Origin: Gemmatimonadota bacterium
Lineage (GTDB): Bacteria > Gemmatimonadota > Gemmatimonadetes > Longimicrobiales > Gaopeijiaceae
Assembly (NCBI GenBank): GCA_021295815.1
Contig: JAGWBQ010000003.1
Coordinates: forward strand, 47,274 to 111,273
Length of the DNA stretch: 64,000 nucleotides
Direction of reading: 5' to 3'
Shown: positions 34,058 to 47,536 of the stretch, piece by piece
How positions within the stretch are numbered: position 1 is the stretch's first letter
How the letters are laid out: each line of letters begins with the position of its first letter
The notes under the pieces: generated by a model
Databases searched by the model: none
What the model was told of the DNA's origin: nothing
What the model saw: only the letters and a program-made list of their open reading frames with translations
Program-made: the position numbers and the translations under genes

Positions 34058-35958
34058 CGTTCCCGACTGCCCTTCGCGGGAATCATCACTCCGTCGCCCG
34101 TGGAATAGAGCGGAGGGATCGCGGTGGGAGTGCGCCCGACCACCTCGATCTCGCCCAGGAGCGCGCGGGCCGCAGCGACCTGGTTCACTCGGGCGCCGCT
34201 CCATGCCAGCACGTAGGCTCGCACCTGCGGAAATTCGGTAACCAGATACGGATTGCCGAACGACACGAGTATGTGCGGCTTCCCGGACTCTCGCAGATGG
34301 TGGATGAACTCCACCGTCTCATCCGGAAGCGCCACCGTGCCCGAGTAGGAGACCGCGGCGACGTAGGTGCTGACGATCACCAGCGACTGATTCGCGACCT
34401 GACGTCGAAGCGCGCCGTAGTCGGCGGCCGTGGCGTCGGCGTCGATGTTGACCGTAGCGAGCCGTCTATAGGTCTGGCCGAGCCTCCGGTTGAAGTAGCG
34501 ACCCGCCATCACGTCCGAGCTCCGCCGGAAAGTGACGGACGTGACCCTGGCCGTCGGCGTGCTCAGGAGCGGCAGCATCTCACGGCCATCCTCCACGTTC
34601 TTGAGGACGGTGATCGAGCGCTCCGCTATCGCCCGAGCGACCTCGTCGTGCTCTGGAATGCCGACGCGCGCAGCGACCTCGCCGATGTCGACGGTCGCGA
34701 CCCGCTCCAGTCCCAGTCGGGCCTTGAGCCCGAGCACCCGGCGCACCGACGCGTCCAGCCGTTCCTCGCTCATCCGCCCCGAGGTCACCGCCTGGGCGAT
34801 CCCGGCGATGGCCGCCTCGGGCGAGGGAGGCATGAGAATGATGTCCGAGCCAGCCTCCAACGCGCGCACCGCCGCTTCGCCGCCGCGATGAAGACGGGTG
34901 ATCGCGCCCATGTCCATCGCGTCAGTGAACACGAGGCCGTCGAAGCCCATGTCGCGGCGCAACAGATCTTCCAGCACCTGGGGTGCGAGGGTCACGGGAG
35001 CTCGCACGCCCTCCGAGAGCGCCGGGATTGCGATGTGGGCCGTCATCACCGCACCCATGCCGGCATCGACGGCGGCCTGGAAGGGCACGAGCTCAACTGT
35101 CTCCATCCGCTCGCGGGTATGGCTGATGACCGGGAGGGAGAGATGCGAATCGGTGTCAGTGTCGCCGTGGCCCGGGAAGTGCTTGCCGGTGGCGACGGCT
35201 CCGTGATCTTCGACTCCCCGCACGAAGGCGCTTCCCAGTCTGGCCACCCGTTCGGGATCGTCGCCGAACGAGCGCACGTTGATGATCGGGTTGTCGGGGT
35301 TGTTGTTGACGTCGAGCACCGGTGCGAACGCCACGTGGATGCCCACGGCGCGAGCCTCGACCGCGGTGATCCGCCCCATCTCGTAGGCGAGCTCCTCGGC
35401 GTCGGCTGCCCCCAGCGCCATGAGGGCGGGAAAATCGGTCGCGCCTCCCAGGGAGATGGTTCCGGGCATCTGCACCGCCCCGTGGAGTCGGAATCCGGCG
35501 CCGGTCTCGAGGTCGGCCGCGACCAGGAGCGGGACATCGGCGACCTCCTGGAGGGCGTTCAGCTTGGCGGCCACCTCCGTGGGCTGCCCTACCGACATGA
35601 TGACCCCGCCGACCTTGAGGTCCTCCACGTACGAGGTGATTCGGGAATGGCTCGAGCTTCCTACCGGCGCGAAATCGCCCAGCACGAAGGGCATGACGAG
35701 CTGGGCCGCCTTCTCTTCCAGGGTGAGCGACGCCATCGTGTTCTCCACCCAGCGGAGTCCTGTCTCCGTAGCCCCGGCGGAGGTGGAGGACACCCCGCTC
35801 TCAGCCGTTCGCCCGACCGCTGCGGGTTGGTTTGGAGCCGGGTTGGAAACCTGACCTGGGTTGTTCCCGGTCGAGGGAGTGCGGGGTGGACCCGCCTGGC
35901 GCGCGGAGCAGGCCGTGACGAATAGGGCGCAGATCAGTGCTGGGAAGCGGTGGCTCAT
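34054..35958 (-). CDS. NagZ-type GH3 glycosidase lipoprotein
   Basis: 634 residues from ATG 35958; the longer frame to 36066 has no signal. Lipoprotein signal FPALICALFVTAC, then a Pro/Asn-rich linker to about residue 60. The GH3 catalytic domain carries KHFPGHGDTDTDSH (acid/base His-Asp pair) and GLVFTDAMDM (nucleophile Asp), plus the C-terminal domain ending ILVSFGNPYLVTEFPQVRAY. It is a paralogue of the GH3 part of the next gene, to which it is coupled by ATGA, but lacks the serine hydrolase. Probably hydrolyses GlcNAc from muropeptides at the outer membrane or in the periplasm. The gap to namZ is 110 nt. Confidence 0.9.
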   Translation of the reverse strand: MSHRFPALICALFVTACSARQAGPPRTPSTGNNPGQVSNPAPNQPAAVGRTAESGVSSTSAGATETGLRWVENTMASLTLEEKAAQLVMPFVLGDFAPVGSSSHSRITSYVEDLKVGGVIMSVGQPTEVAAKLNALQEVADVPLLVAADLETGAGFRLHGAVQMPGTISLGGATDFPALMALGAADAEELAYEMGRITAVEARAVGIHVAFAPVLDVNNNPDNPIINVRSFGDDPERVARLGSAFVRGVEDHGAVATGKHFPGHGDTDTDSHLSLPVISHTRERMETVELVPFQAAVDAGMGAVMTAHIAIPALSEGVRAPVTLAPQVLEDLLRRDMGFDGLVFTDAMDMGAITRLHRGGEAAVRALEAGSDIILMPPSPEAAIAGIAQAVTSGRMSEERLDASVRRVLGLKARLGLERVATVDIGEVAARVGIPEHDEVARAIAERSITVLKNVEDGREMLPLLSTPTARVTSVTFRRSSDVMAGRYFNRRLGQTYRRLATVNIDADATAADYGALRRQVANQSLVIVSTYVAAVSYSGTVALPDETVEFIHHLRESGKPHILVSFGNPYLVTEFPQVRAYVLAWSGARVNQVAAARALLGEIEVVGRTPTAIPPLYSTGDGVMIPAKGSRER

Positions 35959-36068
35959 ATCTGGGAGGCCCCTCCGGGGTGCGGCAAGGGTGTGGTCGCC
36001 GGTCGGCGGATTATGTGGACTTGTCGTGCTCGGAGCGGACGCCGCTGCCGTTCGGCCGTCCGACATTC

Positions 36069-37433
36069 TCAGTACAGCAGGTAATCTTGGATCCTGGCTC
36101 TGAATTCCGAAATCCCACCGTCCCAGCTTCCCGTGATCTCGTCGAGGTCGGATCCCGCCTCTACGCCGAGACGGAGCGAATCGGTGCCAGCCAGACGGTC
36201 GAAATGTCCCTCTCGCCAGCTCCAGTCGTCTCCCGAAAGCGCGCGAGCTTCGATCAGAGCCGCCACCGCCGCTCTCGGAGCGTCGAACTCGGCTTCGATC
36301 GCCACGAAACGTACGCCCCCGAGCTCAGTCCCGTCGAACTTGCCGTCACCCGGTGCGCCCGGCGTGAAGCGGACCGCCTCGAAACGCACTCCGGCGATTC
36401 CGTATGCGTTGAGCCGCTCCGCCAGCTCCCGGCCGTCGAGCCAGGGGGCGCCGATCACCTGGAACGCCGACTCCGTACCCCGCCCGACCGAGAGCGGAGT
36501 CCCCTCGAAGAGACAGGTGCCGGAGTAGGCGAGCGCACTCTCCTCGCTGGGCATGTTGGGCGAAGGCGCCGTCCAGGACAGGCCGGTCTCGGAGTAGGTC
36601 ATCTCCCTCCGCCAGCCTTGCAGAGGCACGACCGAGAGCTCCACTTCGATCCCGAACTCCCCCACGTAGGCTCGGGCGAGCTCGCCGGCGGTCATGCCGT
36701 GGCGCATAGGCACAGGGTACATGCCGACGAAGCTCTCGAAACCGGAGGAGAGGATGTTGCCCTGCATAGCGGCCCCGACCGGATTCGGGCGGTCGAGCAC
36801 GACGAAGGGTATCCCGAGCTCGCCGGCGGCCTCCATGGCCAGCGCCATGGTGTAGACGTAGGTGTAGTAACGGGCACCTACATCCTGCATGTCGAAGAGA
36901 AGGACATCGAGGCCGCTCAGCGACTCGGGGGTCGGACGGCGGACCGCGCCGTAGAGCGAGTAGACCGGAATTCCGGTTCGGACGTCCACGCCGTCCTGCA
37001 CGCCGACCCCTGCTTCGGCGTCGCCGCGAAGACCGTGCTCCGGGCCGAAGAGGGCGGCCAGCTCCACTCCCGGCGCCCCGTGAAGGACGTCGACGGTCGA
37101 GATCAGTTCGGTCTCTCCTGCGGCGGGTCCGGCCGGCCCTACGATCCCGGTGTGATTGGTGATCAACCCGACCCGCTTACCGGCGACGAGGTGGAGCGAG
37201 TCGACGAGCAGCCGCTCGGCGCCGACATGAACGCGATCCCCAGCAAGCGGTGGACAAAGCCTCCCACGGCAGCGCGACCCTTCATCCGCGCCGGCTGCCG
37301 CCGAACCGCCACCCCCCGTTCGAGAACCGTCGCCGGGCACGACCAACACCACCGCGAACAGGGCGATCACCGCGAGAGCGAAGATCGCCCCCAGCGAAAG
37401 GTTGCGCAGTTGGGGCGGAGGAGCGCTCGTCAT
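36069..37433 (-). CDS. DUF1343 exo-beta-N-acetylmuramidase (NamZ-like)
   Basis: 454 residues. An N-terminal hydrophobic segment (GAIFALAVIALFAVVLVV) exports or anchors it. The DUF1343/GH171 core is complete: KRVGLITNHTGI near residue 90, ALFGPEHGLRGDAEAGVGV, VLLFDMQDVGARYYTYVYTM, FVVLDRPNPVG, MRHGMTAGELARAY, and APSPNMPSEESALAYSGTCLFEGT with the Glu typical of the family. Characterised members release MurNAc from the non-reducing end of peptidoglycan fragments. It precedes the two GH3 genes, mirroring the namZ-nagZ-amiE grouping known in Bacillus. First dedicated salvage gene after dat (25-nt gap). Confidence 0.9.
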   Translation of the reverse strand: MTSAPPPQLRNLSLGAIFALAVIALFAVVLVVPGDGSRTGGGGSAAAGADEGSRCRGRLCPPLAGDRVHVGAERLLVDSLHLVAGKRVGLITNHTGIVGPAGPAAGETELISTVDVLHGAPGVELAALFGPEHGLRGDAEAGVGVQDGVDVRTGIPVYSLYGAVRRPTPESLSGLDVLLFDMQDVGARYYTYVYTMALAMEAAGELGIPFVVLDRPNPVGAAMQGNILSSGFESFVGMYPVPMRHGMTAGELARAYVGEFGIEVELSVVPLQGWRREMTYSETGLSWTAPSPNMPSEESALAYSGTCLFEGTPLSVGRGTESAFQVIGAPWLDGRELAERLNAYGIAGVRFEAVRFTPGAPGDGKFDGTELGGVRFVAIEAEFDAPRAAVAALIEARALSGDDWSWREGHFDRLAGTDSLRLGVEAGSDLDEITGSWDGGISEFRARIQDYLLY

Positions 37434-37458
37434 GCCGTCGTCGCGCCGCCCGATCCGG

Positions 37459-38325
37459 CTAGCCGCCGGTCGCCGTACGCTCGACGTGAGCCCGGAAGAG
37501 GCGCGATAGCTTGCGCGTCACCTCGCCCGTCATGCCGTCGCCTACCATTTTGCCGTCCACCTCGGTGCAAGGGCGGATCTCGCCGGTGGTCCCCGTGAAG
37601 AAGAGCTCGTCGGCAAGTTCGATCTCCTCGACAGCGATCGGGCGCTCGGAGCATGGGACGCCGGCCTCGCTCGCCAACTCCAGAACCAAACGGCGGGTAA
37701 CGCCGGGGAGGATGTTGGCGGTGAGCGGATGCGTGACCGCCGTTCCGTCGAACACACCCCAGAAATTCTGGTGCGCGCCCTCGATGGCGATGCCGTCGCG
37801 GACGAGAAGGGCGTCGTCGGCGCCGAGATCCAGAGCCCGCTGGAAGGCGAGCACGTTGGGGAGCAGCGAGACCGTCTTGATATCGACCCGACCCCAGCGC
37901 AGATCGGGAACGGTCACCGCCGAAAAGCCCTGCTCCCAGCGGTCCGCTTCGGGCCGATCCCAGGCCTTCGCATAGCCGAAGACCGTGGGTTCGACGGGCT
38001 CCGGGGGAAAGAAGTGCGTCCGGGGCGCCGCGCCGCGGGTCACTTGGAGGTAGACCAGCGCGGTGGGAGCGTCGGCGATCCCGTTGCGGCGAACTAGCTC
38101 CCCGGGCACGCCTGCGAGCCTGGAGACATCGTAGGGAATACGCATCCATTCGATGCCTGAGGCCAAGCGGTCGAGGTGCTCGCGCAGCGCAAAGGGCGAG
38201 CCGTCGTAGAAGGGAGCGACCTCGTAGACGCCGTCGGAGAGCAGGAAGCCTCGGTCCTCGGGTGAGATGCGCGCTTCGCTTCTAGGCAGAAACTCGCCGT
38301 TGAGGAAGAAGACAGGTTCTTTCAT
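37459..38325 (-). CDS. Class IV aminotransferase, probable D-alanine aminotransferase
   Basis: 288 residues, PLP-dependent fold type IV. The Schiff-base Lys is K150 in RVDIKTVSLLPNVLAFQRA, a segment characteristic of D-amino-acid aminotransferases rather than branched-chain ones. The PLP-binding Glu lies in ELADELFFTGTTGEIRPC. It would interconvert D-Ala or D-Glu with keto acids. Its start overlaps the pspA stop as ATGA and namZ follows 25 nt later, so it may use D-Ala released during peptidoglycan salvage. Related 4-amino-4-deoxychorismate lyase is an alternative but the active-site Lys context favours Dat. Confidence 0.85.
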   Translation of the reverse strand: MKEPVFFLNGEFLPRSEARISPEDRGFLLSDGVYEVAPFYDGSPFALREHLDRLASGIEWMRIPYDVSRLAGVPGELVRRNGIADAPTALVYLQVTRGAAPRTHFFPPEPVEPTVFGYAKAWDRPEADRWEQGFSAVTVPDLRWGRVDIKTVSLLPNVLAFQRALDLGADDALLVRDGIAIEGAHQNFWGVFDGTAVTHPLTANILPGVTRRLVLELASEAGVPCSERPIAVEEIELADELFFTGTTGEIRPCTEVDGKMVGDGMTGEVTRKLSRLFRAHVERTATGG

Positions 38326-39227
38326 CCGCTCCCGGCGTCACCGTCGAGACGGTCGAACTGAGAGATGAGTTCGGCCTCGCTCAACGCGTTCTGGGCCGGC
38401 CCCTGGGCGCCGGTCGAATCCTGGCCATCGTTCGAGGCCGACGCGTCGCCGGCGCCGCTTCCCAGCGGGATCGCACTGGCCGACTCCGCATCGGCGGCAG
38501 CAGCGTCTCCGGCTCCCAACTGCTTCCGTTCGGCGGTCCCCTCGGGCAGCAAGCCCATCTTGGACTTGAGCGCGAGCAGACGATCCTCGGTGCCGGCGTC
38601 GGCGGAGCCGGCCTCGAGCCGCACGAACTCGGTCTCGAGCGTATCGCCTGTGATGGCCTCGGTGACCTCCGCCTGCGCGACCGCCTGTCGCTCCTCCTCC
38701 TCGATCTTGTCGGCCATGCGGTTGAAGGCCTCGAACGCCGAGGTGTTGGAGAGGCCGGACATGGTCTGGTGGATCCGCTTCTGGGCCTGAGCTCGCTTCT
38801 GCTTGGCGATGAGAAGGTTTCGCTTGCGCTTCGCCTCCTCGATCTTCTCGTTGAGAGCCCTGAGCGAATTCTTCAGGTTCTCGGTCTCCGCAGCCTGCGC
38901 CCTCCAGGTCCGATCCAGCATCTGGTGACGCTCGGCGTGCTCCTGCTGGCGGACCAGCGCCTGCCTCGCCATGTCGTCCCGACCTTTGCGGATCGCGAGC
39001 TCGGCTCTGTGCTGCCATTCCCGGACCGCCTTGACCTCGGCGTCGAGCTGGCCCTTTAGCTTGCGTTCGTCGGCGATGGCGGACGCGACTTCGCGCTTCG
39101 CCTTGGCCAACTGGTCGCGCATGTCCAGGATGATCTGGTTGAGCATCTTCTCGGGGTCTTCCGACTTCGAGATGATGTCGTTGACGTTGGACTTGATCAG
39201 CGTCGAGAGGCGTGAAAAGATGCCCAT
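38322..39227 (-). CDS. pspA: PspA/IM30 family membrane-stress protein
   Basis: 301 residues from ATG 39227 (MGIFSRLSTLIKSNVNDIIS), the canonical N-terminal amphipathic helix of PspA; the longer frame to 39839 covers ybjN and is not used. Long coiled coil through about residue 210 (QLAKAKREVASAIADERKLK and onwards), then an Asp/Ala/Ser-rich tail of about 70 residues ending LISQFDRLDGDAGSG. PspA/IM30 proteins are ESCRT-III-like and coat damaged inner membrane. No PspF or PspBC is visible. It starts 2 nt after the ybjN stop and overlaps dat by 4 nt. Confidence 0.93.
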   Translation of the reverse strand: MGIFSRLSTLIKSNVNDIISKSEDPEKMLNQIILDMRDQLAKAKREVASAIADERKLKGQLDAEVKAVREWQHRAELAIRKGRDDMARQALVRQQEHAERHQMLDRTWRAQAAETENLKNSLRALNEKIEEAKRKRNLLIAKQKRAQAQKRIHQTMSGLSNTSAFEAFNRMADKIEEEERQAVAQAEVTEAITGDTLETEFVRLEAGSADAGTEDRLLALKSKMGLLPEGTAERKQLGAGDAAAADAESASAIPLGSGAGDASASNDGQDSTGAQGPAQNALSEAELISQFDRLDGDAGSG

Positions 39228-39229
39228 GC

Positions 39230-39643
39230 TCAGCTTTCCTCCTCTTTGTTGCTCGAGACCCCCGCGAGCCTCCGGATGGTGTGCTCGTGAGACGACGCTG
39301 CCAGTTCCATGGACTCGATCGAGGCCTGGAGCTCGTGGAAGTCGAGGGTCTCGAGTTCGTGCGTGTCGCTGAGTATCAGTTCGTCTCCCTCGATGGCGTA
39401 GGCACCGTGCACGACCTCGCTGGCGTTGAGCTCGAGCAGGGTCCGGTAGAGGGCCTTCTCCGCAGCGAGAGAGTCGGGTAGGTCGATGAGCTTCATGCGG
39501 ATGAGTAGGATGGTGTCGTCGTAGTGAAGCACGACGGGGAGGCCGCTCGTGCCCGACCGTACGAGACAGATGCCTTCTTCCACCTCCTCGTAGTCGAGAT
39601 CCATTCGGATCAGGAAGCTCTCGAGATCGTCGTAGGTTACCAT
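39230..39643 (-). CDS. YbjN/CesT-like small protein
   Basis: 137 residues from ATG 39643 (MVTYDDLESFLIRMDLDYEE). It looks like a YbjN or type III chaperone-like alpha/beta fold: a short helix, LVRSGTSGLPVVLHYDDTILLIRMKL strands, then ALYRTLLELNASEVVHGAYAIEGDELILSD, a typical family strand pair. Acidic. No signal peptide. YbjN-like proteins often accompany envelope-stress genes, and here the gene lies 2 nt upstream of pspA. It heads the ten-gene run down to 26150, so the 257-nt gap upstream (39644-39900) probably holds the promoter. Confidence 0.8.
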   Translation of the reverse strand: MVTYDDLESFLIRMDLDYEEVEEGICLVRSGTSGLPVVLHYDDTILLIRMKLIDLPDSLAAEKALYRTLLELNASEVVHGAYAIEGDELILSDTHELETLDFHELQASIESMELAASSHEHTIRRLAGVSSNKEEES

Positions 39644-39710
39644 GCGTTCGGTTCTCCGGTGAGGTTGCCTTTTGCGCGTGTGCGCACCGGTCTCCGCACT
39701 TTGGCGGGCC

Positions 39711-39722
39711 AAGGGCCACTTC
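39711..39722. promoter_or_regulatory. Perfect 12-nt inverted repeat upstream of the ybjN-pspA-salvage run
   Basis: TTGGC-GG-GCCAA (5-bp arms, 2-nt spacer) lies 68 nt upstream of the ybjN start in the 257-nt gap after uvrA. A second small palindrome, GCGC-GTGT-GCGC, is at 39674-39685. Either could be an operator for the downstream genes. There is no further support in the sequence. Confidence 0.25.
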
Positions 39723-39900
39723 GCTACCCCCGCGTTCGCGGTTTCGTTTCCGGGTTCGAGTGCCGGGAGGGCGACGTTGAGCGGTGAGCAGGATAGGGAC
39801 CGTCGCGGAAGCGTCATCATTCGAGTCTCGCACACGCATCTAGCCGTTCTGGAACCAGGATCCACGGGGAAAACCTACCGAACCGAAGTCTGAAAGAGCG

Positions 39901-42830
<2,930 letters not shown>

Positions 42831-42837
<7 letters not shown>

Positions 42838-45800
42838 CCTATCTCCTTGAAGAGAAAGACGCCGACTATCTGTTGCGGCGCTATCCCCAGCCCGCCGAGA
42901 GTGCCGATGCCTCCGAGCCCTCCGGATCCTCCCCTGAGGTAGCGATCCGCGACGAAGGTCTCCACCCAGTACTCGTCGCCGAAGCCCCAGTCGACCCTGA
43001 CGCCGCCGAAGAAGCCGCCCACTCCGGTTTGCTGGGCGAGGGGACGCAGCACGAGTACGGCGAAGGCGTCCTGCCCGATGTACTGTCCGATCTCCACCTC
43101 CGTGGTGGCGAGGGGGGAAGCGAGCCCGGCGAGGGTGTAGTCGCCGGCCTGGGTTATGGAGAGATAGTCCACGCCGATCTCCTGGGCCAGAGCAGTACCC
43201 AACTGCGAGGCGGCGGCTCCGGAGATGAGCGTGGCCAAGGCTCCGGTGGTCGCCTGGGAAAGCGGGTTCTGCGAGGCAAGACCCGAAACCGGCCTGCCCA
43301 GCAGGAGGTAGCCGATCAGGTCCGCCTGATCAAGTCCGGCTTCGTCGGAAGTCAGACTCACCTCGGGAGCGGTCAGGGTTCCTTCCACCGTCGCGGTCAT
43401 CTGGAGCGGCTCGCCTTCGCGCCTGCGGATGCGGCTGACGGCGGTGACATCGAGGTTCGGATTCACGCCGGGAATGCCGGTGAAACTGACCGAGCCGCCG
43501 GATACCTCGAAGGAGCGCTGCAACAGCGAGTAGTTGCCCCGCAGCGCCTCGAGCTCGCCCACAAGCACGATGTCGCCCTGCCGGCGATCATAGCTCACCG
43601 AGAGTTCGCCCCCCATTTCAACGCTCATTTCGGGGGAGCGCAGCCACAGGTCGCGGGGAACCTCGAGGTCGATCTCCGTGCGCAAGTTGGCGAGGAAGGG
43701 ATTGCTGAGACCGCGGAGGAAGGGTTGCGCGGCGAGGAACGTCGTGTCGGTGCCGAAGAGGCGCGGATCGGAGAGATCGATCACGTACGCAGTTCGCTCG
43801 AACTCCTCGGTGAAGAGCGTACCGCGGTCGACGATGACCGCTCCCTGCGCGACCGGACGCAGGTACCGGCCGCCCAGGCCGATCTCGCCGGTGATCACGG
43901 CCTCCATGTCGGCCCGCGACACGGCGAGGAACTCGTCGAACATGAAGTTCACGTCGAGCGCCGGGTTGGCGACCGAGGAGAAATCGACGGTCCCTTCCGC
44001 GACAAGCTCGCCGCCTCGGGTCGCGAGCCTGAGATCGACGCTCCCGTCGCGGTTGAGACCGAGCACGCCGTCGGTGGGGGGAGGTCGGATGCCCAAGGCC
44101 GGCAGAGACCACTCGAAATCCGTGATTTCGAGCTCCCCGTCGGGGCGGAGGACGTCGAGGTTTCCACCCAGCCGGGCCGAGCCGGAAATGACGCCGCTCA
44201 CCCCTTCCAGATCGCGAAGAGCGGCGAGCGCGGAGGCCGCAGGCAACGAATCGAGCTCGAAGGCCATGTCCATGAGGCCGTCAGGGGTCCTGTCCGCCAC
44301 GCGGGTCAGTCCCAGGTCCACCGGCATCGGTCCCTGGGCTCTCAGCACTTCGCGCTCTCCCACCATGCCGGAGAGCTTGACCCGGGCGCTCAGCTCCTGG
44401 TACGATGCGCTTCCGGTCAGACTCGACAGCTCGAAGTCCTCGAAACGGGGTTCGACTATGATCCAGTCGGCCTCGATGCGGGGTGCGTTCGAAGGTCCAA
44501 CAACGGCCGCCGTCAGCGTCACGTTCCCGGACGCCGGCCAGTCACCGAACCCGCCCAGCTCCCCGATGTGCGCGAGTTCGACCCCTTCGACGACGACGTC
44601 GAACTTGGTGATGCCCACCCGGGCCAGGGTACCGCTGGCGGTGACGAACTTCCCCGACGCTCCCCTTCTTTCGAGCCTGAGATCGTTGAAGGACAAGGCC
44701 TGCGAGCCCCACGACACCTGGGCGGGGCGGGCCAGTTCGTAGAGGACGGTGTCGGCGGCTATACCTAGCTCGGTTACCCCTATCTCCACGCCTTCGTCCT
44801 CGATAGTGAACTCGGACGCCAGGGCGAGTGCGCCGGTCGAACCCCGACGCAGGTCCACGCGGGCTTTGCCGACGCCTCTTTCGGAGACACCGCTCACGGA
44901 GGCCGTCTCCACCCGGCGGCCGTAAAGGCGCAGACCGCCGGCCTCGGCGTCGAGGGTCCAGGTGTTGTCGAACTCCGGGAGTCCGCGCACTGTGGTCCTG
45001 AGCGTCAGCGAATCGACCTCTTCCCTCCTGTAGGCCATTTCGGCAAGCCCCAGGTCGAGTTCGAGGTCGAAGTCCTCGAGCGACCCGCGCAGAGCGACTC
45101 TTCCTCGGAGCCTTCCGTCGAGCCGGACGTCGACGGCTTCGGGCAGCGCCTCCACATCGACTTCGGTGATGGCGAGAAGCGTCCTCTGGAGGGAGGTGAG
45201 CGTATCCTTGACGGGTCCGACCGGCCCGATCACGAGCTCGCGCAGACCCGCCACCGACTCCGCCCGGGCGTCGAAGCGGATCTCCCCTCTCGAAGGCGAG
45301 TTCAGTCCGATGCGCCCGGAACCGGCAATCGAGACGCCCCCCACCCGCGTGATCATCGTGGCGAGGTTCAGAAAACCTCCCTCCACCGACAACTGAGCGG
45401 CCAGAGTGTCCACGGTCAGCGGCCCGGTGCGTAAGGAGCTTGCGGATACCGAGGCGCTAAGGTATCCCGCGTTCAGATCCCGCCCGCGTCCCTCCACGTC
45501 GGCTCTCATGTTGATCGATGTGGGTTCCGGGAGTTCGGGGAAGAGACTCGAGACCGGGAGGGAATCGGCCTGGAGACCGAAGCGGTAGAAGGCGCCAGGC
45601 TCCCTGATGTCCGCGACGCCGCTCACCGCCAGTCGACCTCCGTCTATCTCCAGGTCGGCGTCGATGCCTGCGTCGCGAGCCCGCCCGGAGATCGAGACCG
45701 CTCCCGACGCGTAGGCGCTCCCCACCTCGCCCTCCAGCCCAAGAGCTCCGAGCGGAAGCGAGTCGAGCGCCGTCAAAGCCTCGATCTCGAACTCGGAGAG

Positions 45801-47525
45801 CTCTCCCTGGCGAATCTCTCCTCTGACCGAGATCGGGGACACGCGACCCTCCCACCCGTTCGTCAGGTCGAGATCGAAGGTGAGGCCGCTCGTCAATCCG
45901 CCGTCCAGACGCGCTTCGAGCCGGTTCCGACCCCTGAGCGGAAAATCCGCCCTGCTCCGTCCCAGCAACGTGACCTCCTCCCGCGAGAACGGCTGGACCC
46001 GCACCACGAGCTCGCGGGCCCGCAGCTCCTCTCCGTCCGTTCCTCTCTCCCCGAGGTCGATCCACCCTCGGACAGTGGCCGAGATCGTTTCCGGCGTGGG
46101 CGAGAACGTGCCGGCCGCTGGGTCGGGCTCCGTATCTTCGTCGCCGGCGGAGGTCACGGTCGGAGGACCGTCGGGGCGCGGCGGGAGCATCGGACTCGCC
46201 ACCTCCTCCGGGTGTAGGGCCAGAACCCCGCTTACGGCCAGATTCCGGCCCTCTCCGTCGAGAATCGCGTCCCCCGAGAGGCGGACGTTCTCCGGCATGA
46301 CGACCTTGAACCATCTCTCGACCAGGGAGGAGGGCGCGGATTCGACCGTCACCTCCACCGAGTCGTAGCGGTCGCCCTCGCGGTCGATCAGCAGTCCGCC
46401 CTCGAGCCGTGCCGTGCCGCCCCGTTCTTCGACGACGATCGGTGAGAAGTCGAGAAGGATCGCCCGGTCGGTGGCGAGCCCGATTTCGCCGTTGATGCTC
46501 GTGCCTGCCAACCGCGGCTCGATGACCGTGAAATCGTCCCCCGACGCCGCTCCGACGGTGACGAATCTCGAGGTGAAGGTCCAAGGTCGGCCAGTGTCTT
46601 GCGTGTCGGGCGGCTCCACCCTCGCCTCCTGGAACGCCAGAGTCGATTCCGCCAGGCTGAGGGAGCCCTGGGTGATCACGACCCCCTCCCCACCGGTGTA
46701 GGTAAGGTGGCCGCTCAGATCGTGAACCCGCACCCCGCCGCCGTTCAGCTCGAGGTCGGCCGAGAGCGACGCTACCGTTGCGACGAACTCCGCCCGGGAG
46801 TCCTCGGGCCAGAGCGTCACATCCTCCAGGTCGAGGTCGATCCCGGAAATGGGCAGCTCCGATACGGACCCTGAGCCGTCGGAAGCGGGGATGTTGCCGA
46901 GCAGTTGGTCGTCTCCACCGCCGACCGGGACCGCAATGTCGAGAAAACTGTCTCGGATGGAGACCTTCTCGATCCGCAACGGCGACCGTTCGGCCCGGTC
47001 GGTATCCGGAGCGAGATCGTCTTCACCCGGTGCGGTCGCGGATCCCTCGGGAGCGAAAAGCCTGTCGACGTTGGTCGCGGCCTCGGAGGGCAGACGGGCG
47101 ATCTTCCCGTCGAGCCCCCAGATCGCGACCTCGTCCACGCTGAGACCGCCAACCAAAAGCGACGCCAGGGAGCTCCCGAGCGCGATGGAGTCGGCGGTGA
47201 AGATCGGCTGGCCGTCCTCGTCCATCAGACCGACTCCCTTGAGCCGCATCTGCTTGAAGATGTCTCCCTCGGCGAGCGAGTCGACAATGATCTCGCCTGC
47301 AAGCGATTCGCCGACTCGGGTGATGGCTTCCTCGAGTATAAGACGACTCGCAAGGCCGCCGCGGGCGAATACCAGCAAGGCCGACGATAGCGCCAGCAGC
47401 CCGAGCCACGGCCACGGCCGGCTCCAATGCCACCAGCGCCGCTTCCTGGCCGCGCTCCGGTCCCCATCCTCTCCCGCCGAGGTGGCGTTCGGTCCGGTCT
47501 CTGGATCGTCTCGGCGTCGGGTCAC
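42831..47525 (-). CDS. tamB: TamB-like translocation and assembly module protein
   Basis: 1564 residues from GTG 47525. One N-terminal membrane anchor ([17 protein letters not shown], about 36-55), a very long beta-rich AsmA/TamB repeat region, and the C-terminal DUF490/TamB domain at about 1330-1564 ([54 protein letters not shown], ending FKEIGW). TamB forms a hydrophobic groove across the periplasm that helps outer-membrane protein or phospholipid transport. It starts 11 nt after the TamA-like gene, the usual tamA-tamB order, and overlaps uvrA. Confidence 0.94.
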
Positions 47526-47536
47526 GACAACTCCAC

